From assembly GCA_964617665.1 (NCBI GenBank), contig CAZUAH010000181.1, positions 1 through 24,346 of the forward strand: a stretch of 24,346 nucleotides of DNA. Reading direction: 5' to 3'. This document shows, in pieces, positions 5,953 to 13,301 of this stretch. Position 1 is the stretch's first letter, and the number at the start of each line of letters is the position of its first letter. The position numbers and the translations under genes were made by a program. The DNA is from JADHUC01 sp964617665 (GTDB lineage: Bacteria; Planctomycetota; Planctomycetia; Pirellulales; Pirellulaceae). A model generated the notes under the pieces. The model worked only from the letters and a program-made list of their open reading frames with translations, ran no database searches and was not told the DNA's origin.

Positions 5953-8676
5953 ATGACTGTAATGCCGCGTCTTCTTCCCCTGTTGTTGCTGATTGCCCCG
6001 CTAACTCCACACTGGATTCCTGAAGCATTTGCCGCTTCCAGCGATGCGGTGATTTCCATCCCTTCCGCCGCAGACCCCAATACGCCGCTGGGACAGGCTG
6101 AGCGGCTCTTTTCTCTAGCTCAGCAGGGTAAGCTCGACTCCAAACTGGCCGACGAAGCTGCCGAGTTGCTGGATCACGCGGACCCGTTCGTGGCTGGAAT
6201 TGCCGAGTGGGCCATTTCCACGAAGGTCAATGCTGAGAACAACGGCGAGAAGATCGTCTGGCCGTCGGACGACCCGCCAGCATGGTGTCGAAAATGGACC
6301 GCGTTGGATGCCGATTTTCTATTGCAGGCCGACTACGTTCGCCAAGGTGCCGTTTGGGGCCTGCATCACAATCCCGGCAGCGTGTTGGGATCGCTCAAGA
6401 AGATACTGTACCGTGCCGCGGGTGTAGCCGACGAGGCTCTGCATTCGTCGGCGTCCGATGGAACAAGACGACAGATTCAACAACAACTGAAGAAACTGCA
6501 GTCCATTCATGATCAGATCGCGAGGCAGGTGGAATCCGGCAACGCCGAACCGGCCGAAGTGCGAAAGCTGTGGCTGGTGGCACGCAGAGCGGCTCGTCCG
6601 ATCGTGTTGGCCAATCCTGCGGTGGATTTCGAACAATTGGTCTTTGTCACACGTCACGTAGCTCTTTTTCCGAATATCACGGGTTCGCAGTACCCTTGGT
6701 CGCACAAGCCGGGTGGCGACATCTACGTCCGCGAGGGCTTGCACCCCGACGGCAGAGTGCGGCGGGTCATCAACGGACAACTCGGCACAGGCCACGTCCA
6801 TGGGATGGATCTGTGGTGGGATGCCGACCGAGTGGTATTCGGCTACGCCCAACAACCCGATTGGCCGCCGCCGTGGGATACGATCAGTGGCGACAACGTG
6901 TTCCTGCTGCGAGGTCACGAAGAACCAACGCACATCTACGAAATCAGCTTGGATGGCAGTGGCCTCCGCCGACTGACACACCACGATTACTGGAGCGATT
7001 TCGAGCCCACCTACTGCGCCGATGGTAGTGTTGTCTTTGCGTCGGACCGATCGGGCCGCAGTAGCGAATGCGGCAAGTTCTCGGCCGATCACACTGTCAT
7101 CAACCTGTACCGAGCATCGCCCGATGGCGGACAGATCAAACGCTTGAACGACAACAAAGACATCGACCGTTACGCCCACAGCCTGGATAACGGGCTGATT
7201 GCTTACACTCGCTGGGAATATCAGGAGCGGCATTTCATGGAGGTGCATGCCGTATGGGCCATGCGTCCCGACGGTACGATGGCAGATGCCGTATTCAATC
7301 AGCACCTGAAAGCCCCATACGGATTCCGCGACGTGCGCAGCATTCCCCGCAGCACGAAACTGGTTGCTGTTGCTACCGGCCACCATACGCTGGCCTACGG
7401 TCCGGTGGTCAGGCTCGACTGGTGCCAGGGCATTAGCGATCCGAACGCGATCGAAATCGTCACGCCGCGCGTGGTCCCACAAGAAGGCCCCATGGCCGGT
7501 AACGCCGTGCCGGAAGGCGGCACGCCCGATCGTGGCGGCGTCTACCAAACTCCTTGGGCACTCTCAGAGTCATGCTACTTGGCTTCGTACAGCTATTCCA
7601 GCAGCAGAAAGGCCAACGGCTTCGCCGTCTACCTGATCGACGTGTACGGTAATAAAGAACTGTTGCACCGCGATCGCATCTACTCGTGCTCGTCGCCGAT
7701 GCCGGTGAAACGACGCACCCGGCCACCGCATCTGCCCGATACGACCGATTCTGCAAAGCAATACGCGACATGCTATTTGAACGACGTCTACAGCGGCCTG
7801 GACGGCGTGCCGCGCGGCGCAGTGAAGTACGTGCGCATTTCGCAGCGCGTCGGTTGGCCGCTTGACGACGAAATCGGAGCGATGCGTTATTTGCCGGGCA
7901 ACGCCTGGGAAAACAAGTTCGGCCATTGGAATTGGACACCGGTGCGAGTTCTTGGGGAAGTGCCCGTCGAAGAAGACGGTTCCGCACATTTTGTTGTGCC
8001 GACCGATGAATCCGTGTATTTCCAGGCCCTCGACGAGAACCATATGGAACTCCGCCGAATGCGGAGTCATGTGACCTTTCAACCTGGCGAAGTACGTGGC
8101 TGCCTAGGTTGCCACGAGACGCGAATAACAACGCCAACAGCATACGCGCAGTCGTCCGAGGCAATTCGGCGGCCACCGCGAAAGCCGACGCCTCCTCCAT
8201 GGGGTGCCGACCGCTTGTTAGGCTACGAGTGGCTGGTTCAGCCGATCCTTGATCAACACTGCGTGAGCTGTCACGGTGAAGAGAAACGTGATGGCGGCTT
8301 GGACTTCCGTGGTACGCTGGCCGCGGACGGTTTCCTGCAGTCGTTTCGCACCATGTTCGGGCGTCCGACGACGACGAACACGAAAGGGCCCACGCTGGTG
8401 TCAATAGTCGATCGCCGCAGCGATGCGAGCATTACGAAGCCCAAGCAGTTCGGATCCCATCGCAGCCGTCTGATCCGCGTGCTGCTGGACGATCCTCTGC
8501 ATCGAGAGAAGGTCAAGTTGAGTGACGACGCGTGGCTCGCGCTGGTCGCCTGGATCGACGCCAACGCGCCGTACCACGACAGCTTCTACAACCGTCGCCC
8601 CGAAGACGGCGGCGAGCCTCGTCGCGATATCGTCTTGAAGCTGGAGAATCCCCTCGCTGACCGTGCAGGTCGATAG
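5953..8676 (+). CDS. Secreted HzsA-like PD40 dihaem c-type cytochrome protein
   Basis: A 907-residue exported protein related to hydrazine synthase alpha subunit, in the paralogue group widespread in planctomycetes without anammox. A signal peptide (MPRLLPLLLLIAPL ending at AFA) is followed by a helical domain, then PD40/beta-propeller repeats (GSGLRRLTHHDYWSDFEPTY, DGSVVFASDRSGRS, VWAMRPDGT), the conserved block EDGSAHFVVPTDESVYFQAL and MRSHVTFQPGE, then haem sites CLGCH (C717, C720, H721) and CVSCH (C770, C773, H774). The location is periplasmic. HzsB and HzsC partners are absent, and the residue four after the first haem His is Ile, not the Tyr I recall in HzsA. The role is unknown, probably electron transfer or oxidation. 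The ATG at 5953 has AGGA 7 bases away; a GTG at 5923 would put ten polar residues before the signal. Confidence 0.85.
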   Translation: MTVMPRLLPLLLLIAPLTPHWIPEAFAASSDAVISIPSAADPNTPLGQAERLFSLAQQGKLDSKLADEAAELLDHADPFVAGIAEWAISTKVNAENNGEKIVWPSDDPPAWCRKWTALDADFLLQADYVRQGAVWGLHHNPGSVLGSLKKILYRAAGVADEALHSSASDGTRRQIQQQLKKLQSIHDQIARQVESGNAEPAEVRKLWLVARRAARPIVLANPAVDFEQLVFVTRHVALFPNITGSQYPWSHKPGGDIYVREGLHPDGRVRRVINGQLGTGHVHGMDLWWDADRVVFGYAQQPDWPPPWDTISGDNVFLLRGHEEPTHIYEISLDGSGLRRLTHHDYWSDFEPTYCADGSVVFASDRSGRSSECGKFSADHTVINLYRASPDGGQIKRLNDNKDIDRYAHSLDNGLIAYTRWEYQERHFMEVHAVWAMRPDGTMADAVFNQHLKAPYGFRDVRSIPRSTKLVAVATGHHTLAYGPVVRLDWCQGISDPNAIEIVTPRVVPQEGPMAGNAVPEGGTPDRGGVYQTPWALSESCYLASYSYSSSRKANGFAVYLIDVYGNKELLHRDRIYSCSSPMPVKRRTRPPHLPDTTDSAKQYATCYLNDVYSGLDGVPRGAVKYVRISQRVGWPLDDEIGAMRYLPGNAWENKFGHWNWTPVRVLGEVPVEEDGSAHFVVPTDESVYFQALDENHMELRRMRSHVTFQPGEVRGCLGCHETRITTPTAYAQSSEAIRRPPRKPTPPPWGADRLLGYEWLVQPILDQHCVSCHGEEKRDGGLDFRGTLAADGFLQSFRTMFGRPTTTNTKGPTLVSIVDRRSDASITKPKQFGSHRSRLIRVLLDDPLHREKVKLSDDAWLALVAWIDANAPYHDSFYNRRPEDGGEPRRDIVLKLENPLADRAGR

Positions 8677-8697
8677 GGAATCCTGACAGGATGCTTC

Positions 8698-9009
8698 GTG
8701 TGCCGCATGAACGAAAACGCCTACGAATCACCGACGGTCGTTGACACGCCGCCAAAGACGCGGGGCACACGATGGGCCATCTGGTCCGGCATTGTTTGTC
8801 TGTTGTTAGCAGTGCTCTGTGTGATCGCGACGGTTGCAGGAATGATCGTCAGCTTTAACAACGTGGCTTCGGACGCAAACACGCCAAGTGCCGAAGAATT
8901 GGCGGCGGGTATCAGCAGGTCAATGATCCCTTTTTACGGTGCCATTCCGCTCGGATTGGCCGGAGTTGTTTTGCTTGTCATTGGTTTCCTTGTACGCCGG
9001 CCTGCTTGA
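8698..9009 (+). CDS. Small two-helix membrane protein (ENAYESP N-terminus)
   Basis: A 103-residue inner-membrane protein with two hydrophobic segments (about residues 27-51 and 78-98) joined by an acidic loop, and ending in Arg-Arg. The N-terminus NENAYESPT resembles the NPYESP motif at the start of many planctomycete membrane proteins; its purpose is not known to me. AGGA (8688-8691) is 6 bases before the GTG at 8698, whereas the family-like start would be the ATG at 8707; both remain possible. It starts 21 bases after the HzsA-like gene and is probably its operon partner, so a role in anchoring or assembling that protein is conceivable but unsupported. Confidence 0.7.
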   Translation: MCRMNENAYESPTVVDTPPKTRGTRWAIWSGIVCLLLAVLCVIATVAGMIVSFNNVASDANTPSAEELAAGISRSMIPFYGAIPLGLAGVVLLVIGFLVRRPA

Positions 9010-9072
9010 GCGAGCGCACCATAGACTTCCACGCCCAAGATGGCTTTGTCTTTACCCGGCTCGTCTCGGTTC

Positions 9073-9507
9073 TCAGTCGTTGCCCTTCTTGTCGTCGGAG
9101 TGTTCGTCTTCCAAGTTGGACAGAAACTCCCCCGGTGTTTGCGCTTCTTTTTCCAGGCGATTTAGGTGTTCCTCGGTGCTGAGCTGTCGGTCGGCGCGTG
9201 CTTCACGCGACGGATCCAACGCAGCTGGATCTAGCTTGCCGTCTGCCTGGCCGTCCAGCAGGTCGATCTGTTCCACCATGTCAGATATCTCCTCGCGAGT
9301 GAGCACTCCTTTGTTGACGGATGCTTCCACCACTGCGTGCAGGATCAATGACATACGGCACAGATCGTCTTCCAACTCGTCCACACGGTCCAGCAGGTTG
9401 GCTCGGCTCGCGCCGGACTGCATGCGCATGCGCCTCAGACGATCATCCATGCGGTTGAATTCTTTGGCCGTGTAGAAGTCGTGAAACATGTATCTCGTCC
9501 AGCTCAC
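9073..9507 (-). CDS. Hypothetical acidic coiled-coil protein
   Basis: A 144-residue soluble protein I cannot name. Residues 15-55 are rich in Arg, Leu, Asp and Glu and should form a coiled coil (LLDRVDELEDDLCRMSLIL). Next is NKGVLTREEISDMVEQIDLLDGQADGKLDP, resembling a short helical motif common in planctomycete hypothetical proteins. The C-terminal 45 residues are highly charged and probably disordered. It starts with an ATG and has no obvious operon partner. It faces the preceding plus-strand membrane-protein gene across 63 bases and is divergent from the LRR gene. Confidence that it is a gene rests on composition and length. Confidence 0.65.
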   Translation of the reverse strand: MSWTRYMFHDFYTAKEFNRMDDRLRRMRMQSGASRANLLDRVDELEDDLCRMSLILHAVVEASVNKGVLTREEISDMVEQIDLLDGQADGKLDPAALDPSREARADRQLSTEEHLNRLEKEAQTPGEFLSNLEDEHSDDKKGND

Positions 9508-9632
9508 GGCAAATGCTCCTTATGTGTCGGATAAAGTCGCTCGTCCCGCCTCGATACGCATAGGTCCAGGATACAACATCCAGCGATTCCGATCACCCCA
9601 ATGCATGTGATGCACAGGGGCAGTACAATCAT

Positions 9633-9764
9633 ATGATCATGAGCGAAGCAAGCCCCTTCATAATGTCGCGACTATTTGTTTTCGGCGCAGGCGCATTGTG
9701 CTTGGTGACGTTTGTGGTGATCATCGTTGTGGTGCTCATCGCAACTACCAAACGCAAGAAATGA
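9633..9764 (+). CDS. Possible 43-residue single-helix membrane protein
   Basis: An open frame encoding a short polar N-terminus, one strongly hydrophobic segment (roughly 16-37, ending VVIIVVVLIA) and a positive tail TKRKK. This is the composition of a real small membrane protein and has the right topology. The start could be the ATG at 9633, 9639 or 9663, and no good ribosome site is visible; AGGGG at 9616-9620 is 12 bases from the first. It precedes the LRR gene by 48 bases and may share its transcript. Confidence 0.4.
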   Translation: MIMSEASPFIMSRLFVFGAGALCLVTFVVIIVVVLIATTKRKK

Positions 9765-9812
9765 GATCTTGCGCGGCGGCAACACGCGACGGTTTGGACC
9801 GAGCAGGTTGTC

Positions 9813-11465
9813 ATGCGACGTTTGCGGTTTCGATACACTCTGCGAACGCTGGTCGCGCTGGTTCTTTGTGTAGGCGCGATCATGGGCTGGTTGGAACGGC
9901 AGTACCGCCAGATCCAGCGTGAACGTGCAGCCTTGGTCGAGATTCGCGACATCCAAGCGAAGATGACGGCTCCGAGGGACGCCTGGATCAACGACCCGCT
10001 GGACGTGGAAAGCATCCAATTGCCATGGTGGTTGGCGTGGGACGGCGAACGGGATTCCGAGCGGGTGATCGGAGTCGGGTTCACGTTCGGCTGGTATGAC
10101 GAGCAGCTGAATCCCAAAACCAAGATATCCGCTCGCGAGATGCAACTGATCGCCGATTGTCCGAATATCAAGCGACTCGAGATACCGCACTCGGAGGTCG
10201 GCGACGCAGGCTTGGCGCACCTCACTTCGCTCGTACACTTGGACAAGCTGGACCTTAGCGCAACCAGAGTAACAGATCGAGGCCTGCGCCATCTTGCGCA
10301 GATGCGTAGTCTGAAAGAACTCAAACTCAACCACATGGAGCTTGCCGGCGCTGGCATCCAGCATCTTGCCCGCTGTCCGCAACTGGAAAAGCTGGAGGTC
10401 CTTCAGTCGGACATCCCTACAGACTGTGCCGAATACTTCGGCCGCATCACCTCGCTCCAATCGTTGAACCTCGCCGCAGGGCGATTCGAGCGATTTCGCC
10501 TACGTGGTTTGCGCCGTCTTCGCACTTCTATTCTGCATGGGAGCGACTGTACGGAGTTCGAGTTCACGGATCTGCCGTTATTGGAGAGTCTGGATATATC
10601 TTGCAACAGGATCGACCAGCTTGTCCTAGGCAACCTTCCTCGTTTGACGACGTTGGGCATCTACACAGATTCCATCTCCGAGGAGGCGGTTGAGTCTATC
10701 GGCGACGTTCCCGCCCTTCGGCACCTTTACGTTTCACACTCGTCCGTCAGCAACGACGGATTGAGAGCGATTGGCCGCTTGAGCAGTCTGGAGGATCTCC
10801 TTCTCTGGAACACTACGGTTGACGACCGAGCCATGGGCGCGTTTGACGGCCTGCGACGATTGAAAAAGCTCCGGTTTAGGGCGTCTGCGGTCACTCAACA
10901 TGGACTCGACCACCTTAGGCATCTCCGAAGTCTGAAGCACCTCACGCTTCGCGAGATCGGCGGCGAAGGTGATTTCAGTTTGGTGCTGAGCAGTCTGCCG
11001 GACTTGCGGGAATTACGCTTGGACAATTGCCGATTTCGCGAAGTCCGCTGTTCCGGCCACAAGAACCTGGAGAACATCGAAGGCGACCGTACCGAACTGG
11101 AAACTATCCATCTGGAGAGCCTTCCGAAACTGCGAAGAATCGACTTCTCGCGATTACACGTTCAGCAGTTCAGCTTCGAACGTCTGCCACGACTTGCTTG
11201 GCTGCACCTAAGCATCCTACAAGGGACCGAAGTGACGTCGGCCCGACTGCGTGAGTTGCCAAAACTCGAACACCTTGCATTTGTCGGCATCACTCCAGAG
11301 GGAAGCATCGGAAGTCTGCAAGGTCCCGTCAGAATGCCGAGCGATGTGTTCGATCATTTCGACAGCTATCCGCGGCTGCGCCGACCGGACATCCCGGGTA
11401 TCTACTTTCCCGATCAAGCGCAGCGAAAACTGGTGGAAATCAGGAAACGCGGTGCCAGCCGTTGA
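9813..11465 (+). CDS. Membrane-anchored leucine-rich-repeat protein
   Basis: A 550-residue protein. An N-terminal basic stretch (MRRLRFRYTLR) and one hydrophobic segment (about 11-26) anchor it; a juxtamembrane helix (ERQYRQIQRERAALVEI) follows. From about residue 110 to 520 there are leucine-rich repeats of the GLxxLxxLxxLxxLxLxxTxVTD type, for example HLTSLVHLDKLDLSATRVTD and IGRLSSLEDLLLWNTTVDD. Some central repeats are irregular and rich in Arg and Glu. The architecture is frequent in planctomycetes and implies protein-protein binding, with no catalytic residues visible. An AGG 7 bases before the ATG is a weak ribosome site. It converges on the membrane protein gene at 11480 with only 14 bases between the stops. 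Confidence 0.85.
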   Translation: MRRLRFRYTLRTLVALVLCVGAIMGWLERQYRQIQRERAALVEIRDIQAKMTAPRDAWINDPLDVESIQLPWWLAWDGERDSERVIGVGFTFGWYDEQLNPKTKISAREMQLIADCPNIKRLEIPHSEVGDAGLAHLTSLVHLDKLDLSATRVTDRGLRHLAQMRSLKELKLNHMELAGAGIQHLARCPQLEKLEVLQSDIPTDCAEYFGRITSLQSLNLAAGRFERFRLRGLRRLRTSILHGSDCTEFEFTDLPLLESLDISCNRIDQLVLGNLPRLTTLGIYTDSISEEAVESIGDVPALRHLYVSHSSVSNDGLRAIGRLSSLEDLLLWNTTVDDRAMGAFDGLRRLKKLRFRASAVTQHGLDHLRHLRSLKHLTLREIGGEGDFSLVLSSLPDLRELRLDNCRFREVRCSGHKNLENIEGDRTELETIHLESLPKLRRIDFSRLHVQQFSFERLPRLAWLHLSILQGTEVTSARLRELPKLEHLAFVGITPEGSIGSLQGPVRMPSDVFDHFDSYPRLRRPDIPGIYFPDQAQRKLVEIRKRGASR

Positions 11466-11479
11466 GATTCCCGCGTGCG

Positions 11480-11782
11480 TCAGTGCGAGCGCGTTGCCCA
11501 CATCATAACCAGTAGCGAAATTGCCATCCCGGCGACACCGGCGGCCAACAGCCGCCAGCGAAGGGCAAGTGTGCGTCCTGGGACTTTGCGAAACGCCGGG
11601 TCGATCTCAGGTGGTCGTGTCAACAGAAAGAAGCTCAGGGCAAACCAGAAGAGAAAGAAGATAAGACCCAGACCGATGATCGCAGTTTCAAACAAGAGTC
11701 GAGCGAGTCCCAGGTACGCAGCGAATACCGCCACGATAACGGCGACAAATCGAATACCGAACTGACGATCCTTGACAGTCAC
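11480..11782 (-). CDS. Small membrane protein of unknown function
   Basis: A 100-residue protein with three hydrophobic segments (about 10-28, 30-53 and 76-95) and short polar connections, so an integral membrane protein. No family is recognised. The start is GTG at 11782, with AGGAG (complement of 11793-11797) 10 bases upstream. The gene lies 69 bases after another membrane-anchored ORF on the same strand, which suggests co-transcription. It ends 14 bases from the LRR gene's stop. Nothing in the sequence shows what it transports or binds. Confidence 0.65.
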   Translation of the reverse strand: MTVKDRQFGIRFVAVIVAVFAAYLGLARLLFETAIIGLGLIFFLFWFALSFFLLTRPPEIDPAFRKVPGRTLALRWRLLAAGVAGMAISLLVMMWATRSH

Positions 11783-11851
11783 GTGCAGATGACTCCTGGT
11801 TCGCCGCGAGACTTGCGCATCGCCACCACAAACACGGCGGGCGCTGATGGC

Positions 11852-12325
11852 CTACTGATTAGTCTTCGATTCCCGGTCGAGAAATCGCTCCCAATCCGGC
11901 CGCTGTTCGACCGGTATCCAGGTCTTAAACGTACCGTCGTTCGCGAGATAGTAGTGTCGATGATTCGGAAAGACGTCCCACATGCGACTGAGGAATGCCG
12001 TGCGCTCAGCCAAACGTTCTTCAGTGCCGTCGGCTGCGAGAGAAGGAAAAGACGACGTGAGATGGCGAAGCGCATCGAGATCGATCAGTGACTGGCGATG
12101 ACCCTCGTAGGCTTCCAGGACAGCATCCACGTCGACGTCGGTGACGTCGTATCGAGTGAGCCCACCACTTGCAGGTTCCGGGTCACCAAAGATGGTGTTG
12201 TATGCGGCCTCCATCCGCCATTGGTGATACGCGATGGCAAGAGGGCGTCGAAATATCGCGATGCAGGCAATCGCCACAAGGGCAAAGACAACAAGAAAAA
12301 TCAGTATCAGGCGTTTGCGTTTCAA
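11852..12325 (-). CDS. Membrane-anchored hypothetical protein (TTG start)
   Basis: A 157-residue protein that starts LKRKRLILIFLVV: a basic tip, one transmembrane helix (about 5-23) and an extracytoplasmic domain of about 130 residues with no cysteines and an aromatic C-terminal region (NHRHYYLANDGTFKTWIP). No family is recognised. I chose the TTG at 12325 because AGGAG (complement of 12334-12338) sits 8 bases before it; the ATG at 12349 would add eight residues but has no ribosome site. It is followed by the small membrane protein at 11782 on the same strand, probably as a two-gene unit. Confidence 0.6.
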   Translation of the reverse strand: MKRKRLILIFLVVFALVAIACIAIFRRPLAIAYHQWRMEAAYNTIFGDPEPASGGLTRYDVTDVDVDAVLEAYEGHRQSLIDLDALRHLTSSFPSLAADGTEERLAERTAFLSRMWDVFPNHRHYYLANDGTFKTWIPVEQRPDWERFLDRESKTNQ

Positions 12326-12489
12326 TTTGCGGGCTCCTTCAACGTCCATTGACTGTCAGAGTATTATATCAACGCCGTCGTTGTTGCGTTACCGTTGAAC
12401 GTGCCCGTAGGCGAGGCTCGCCGTCGTTGTAGATGGGCGAGGCTCTGGAAATCGTTCCTATCTTTCAAGGGAACTGCGCAGCCGTGGCG

Positions 12490-12521
12490 CAAAGAAGAAC
12501 CCGCGAGGAGAGCACGCGGGT
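12490..12521 (-). terminator. Intrinsic terminator of the glutathione peroxidase gene
   Basis: On the minus strand ACCCGCG and CGCGGGT (12521-12515 and 12505-12499) form a 7-base GC stem with a 9-base loop, followed by TTCTTCTTT. It begins 23 bases after the peroxidase stop. Confidence 0.65.
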
Positions 12522-12544
12522 GGTAATGCGACGAAGCCCCAACA

Positions 12545-13102
12545 CTACTTGGCCAGTTCCGCTTCGATCGCCTTGATCAGGTTCGGATCATTCGGCTTTG
12601 TGCGAGGGGTGAAACGGGCCGCGACTTTGCCGCCTCGCCCGACGACGAACTTCTCGAAGTTCCAACTGATTTTTCCTTTGCCTTTCGGCTTTGCCTCCAG
12701 GGCCGTCAGGTGTTTGTAGAGATCGCACGCGCCGGAGCCATTCACGTCGGTCTTCTCGAACATGTCGAAAGTGACGCCGTAGTTGGTCGTGCAAAACTCG
12801 CGGATCTGTTTAGCCGTGCCGGGTTCCTGGGCACCGAATTGGTTGCATGGAAACCCTAAGACACATAGGCCTTTGTCGTTGTACTTCTCGTGCAGTGCTT
12901 GCAGCCCTTCGTAATGCGGCGTCAAACCGCATTCACTGGCCACGTTTACCACAAGAAGAACCTTGCCGTTATAAGTCTTCGCCAGATCCGTCTCTTTGCC
13001 GTCGAGGGTCTTTGCTTTGAACCCGATGTCGGACGCAGCGACACCTGCAACCCCGGTCATCAAGACCGCCACACAAACTGCCAGACTAGTCACTCTAGAC
13101 AT
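12545..13102 (-). CDS. Exported glutathione peroxidase-family (thioredoxin-type) peroxidase
   Basis: A 185-residue precursor. A signal peptide (MSRVTSLAVCVAVLMTGVAGVAA) leads to a GPx domain that reduces hydroperoxides. The peroxidatic residue is C58 in VNVASECGL (Cys, not Sec), and the tetrad is completed by Q92 in GAQEPG and W147/N148 in SWNFEKF. GFPCNQFG (81-90) is the second family signature. C104 in EFCTTNYGVTF matches the resolving cysteine of thioredoxin-dependent members, so the reductant is probably a thioredoxin-like protein of the cell envelope and not glutathione. A GGGAG site precedes the ATG at 13102; an upstream in-frame start at 13195 would put 31 extra residues before the signal peptide and is rejected. 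An intrinsic terminator follows. Confidence 0.9.
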   Translation of the reverse strand: MSRVTSLAVCVAVLMTGVAGVAASDIGFKAKTLDGKETDLAKTYNGKVLLVVNVASECGLTPHYEGLQALHEKYNDKGLCVLGFPCNQFGAQEPGTAKQIREFCTTNYGVTFDMFEKTDVNGSGACDLYKHLTALEAKPKGKGKISWNFEKFVVGRGGKVAARFTPRTKPNDPNLIKAIEAELAK

Positions 13103-13301
13103 ACGAAACTCTCCCTTGTTTGCTGCGGATGCATGAACGTGCGTCAATGCATTGTGGGCACCGAAATGGTCAAAGAAAGGTGCTTGGAGCAACAAACCGG
13201 AGAAATTACGGCCGTCTTAACAACCCGAGGCGTCGGCGAGGGAAGCCTAACCGCCCACACTGACGTTTCGGGTAACGATTTGGTGGCGGCCCAAGGCCAA
13301 G

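Noticed and set aside
6319..7548. 409-codon minus-strand open frame
   Set aside because: It lies fully inside the HzsA-like gene, which has clear homology; the long frame follows from GC-rich codon bias.
7460..8404. 314-codon minus-strand open frame rich in Arg and Ser
   Set aside because: It is antisense to the haem-binding half of the HzsA-like gene and has shadow-type composition.
5953..8676. Calling the large dihaem protein a hydrazine synthase subunit
   Set aside because: The haem spacing and the residue after the first haem His differ from what I recall of HzsA, and HzsB/HzsC partners are absent, so anammox activity is not supported.
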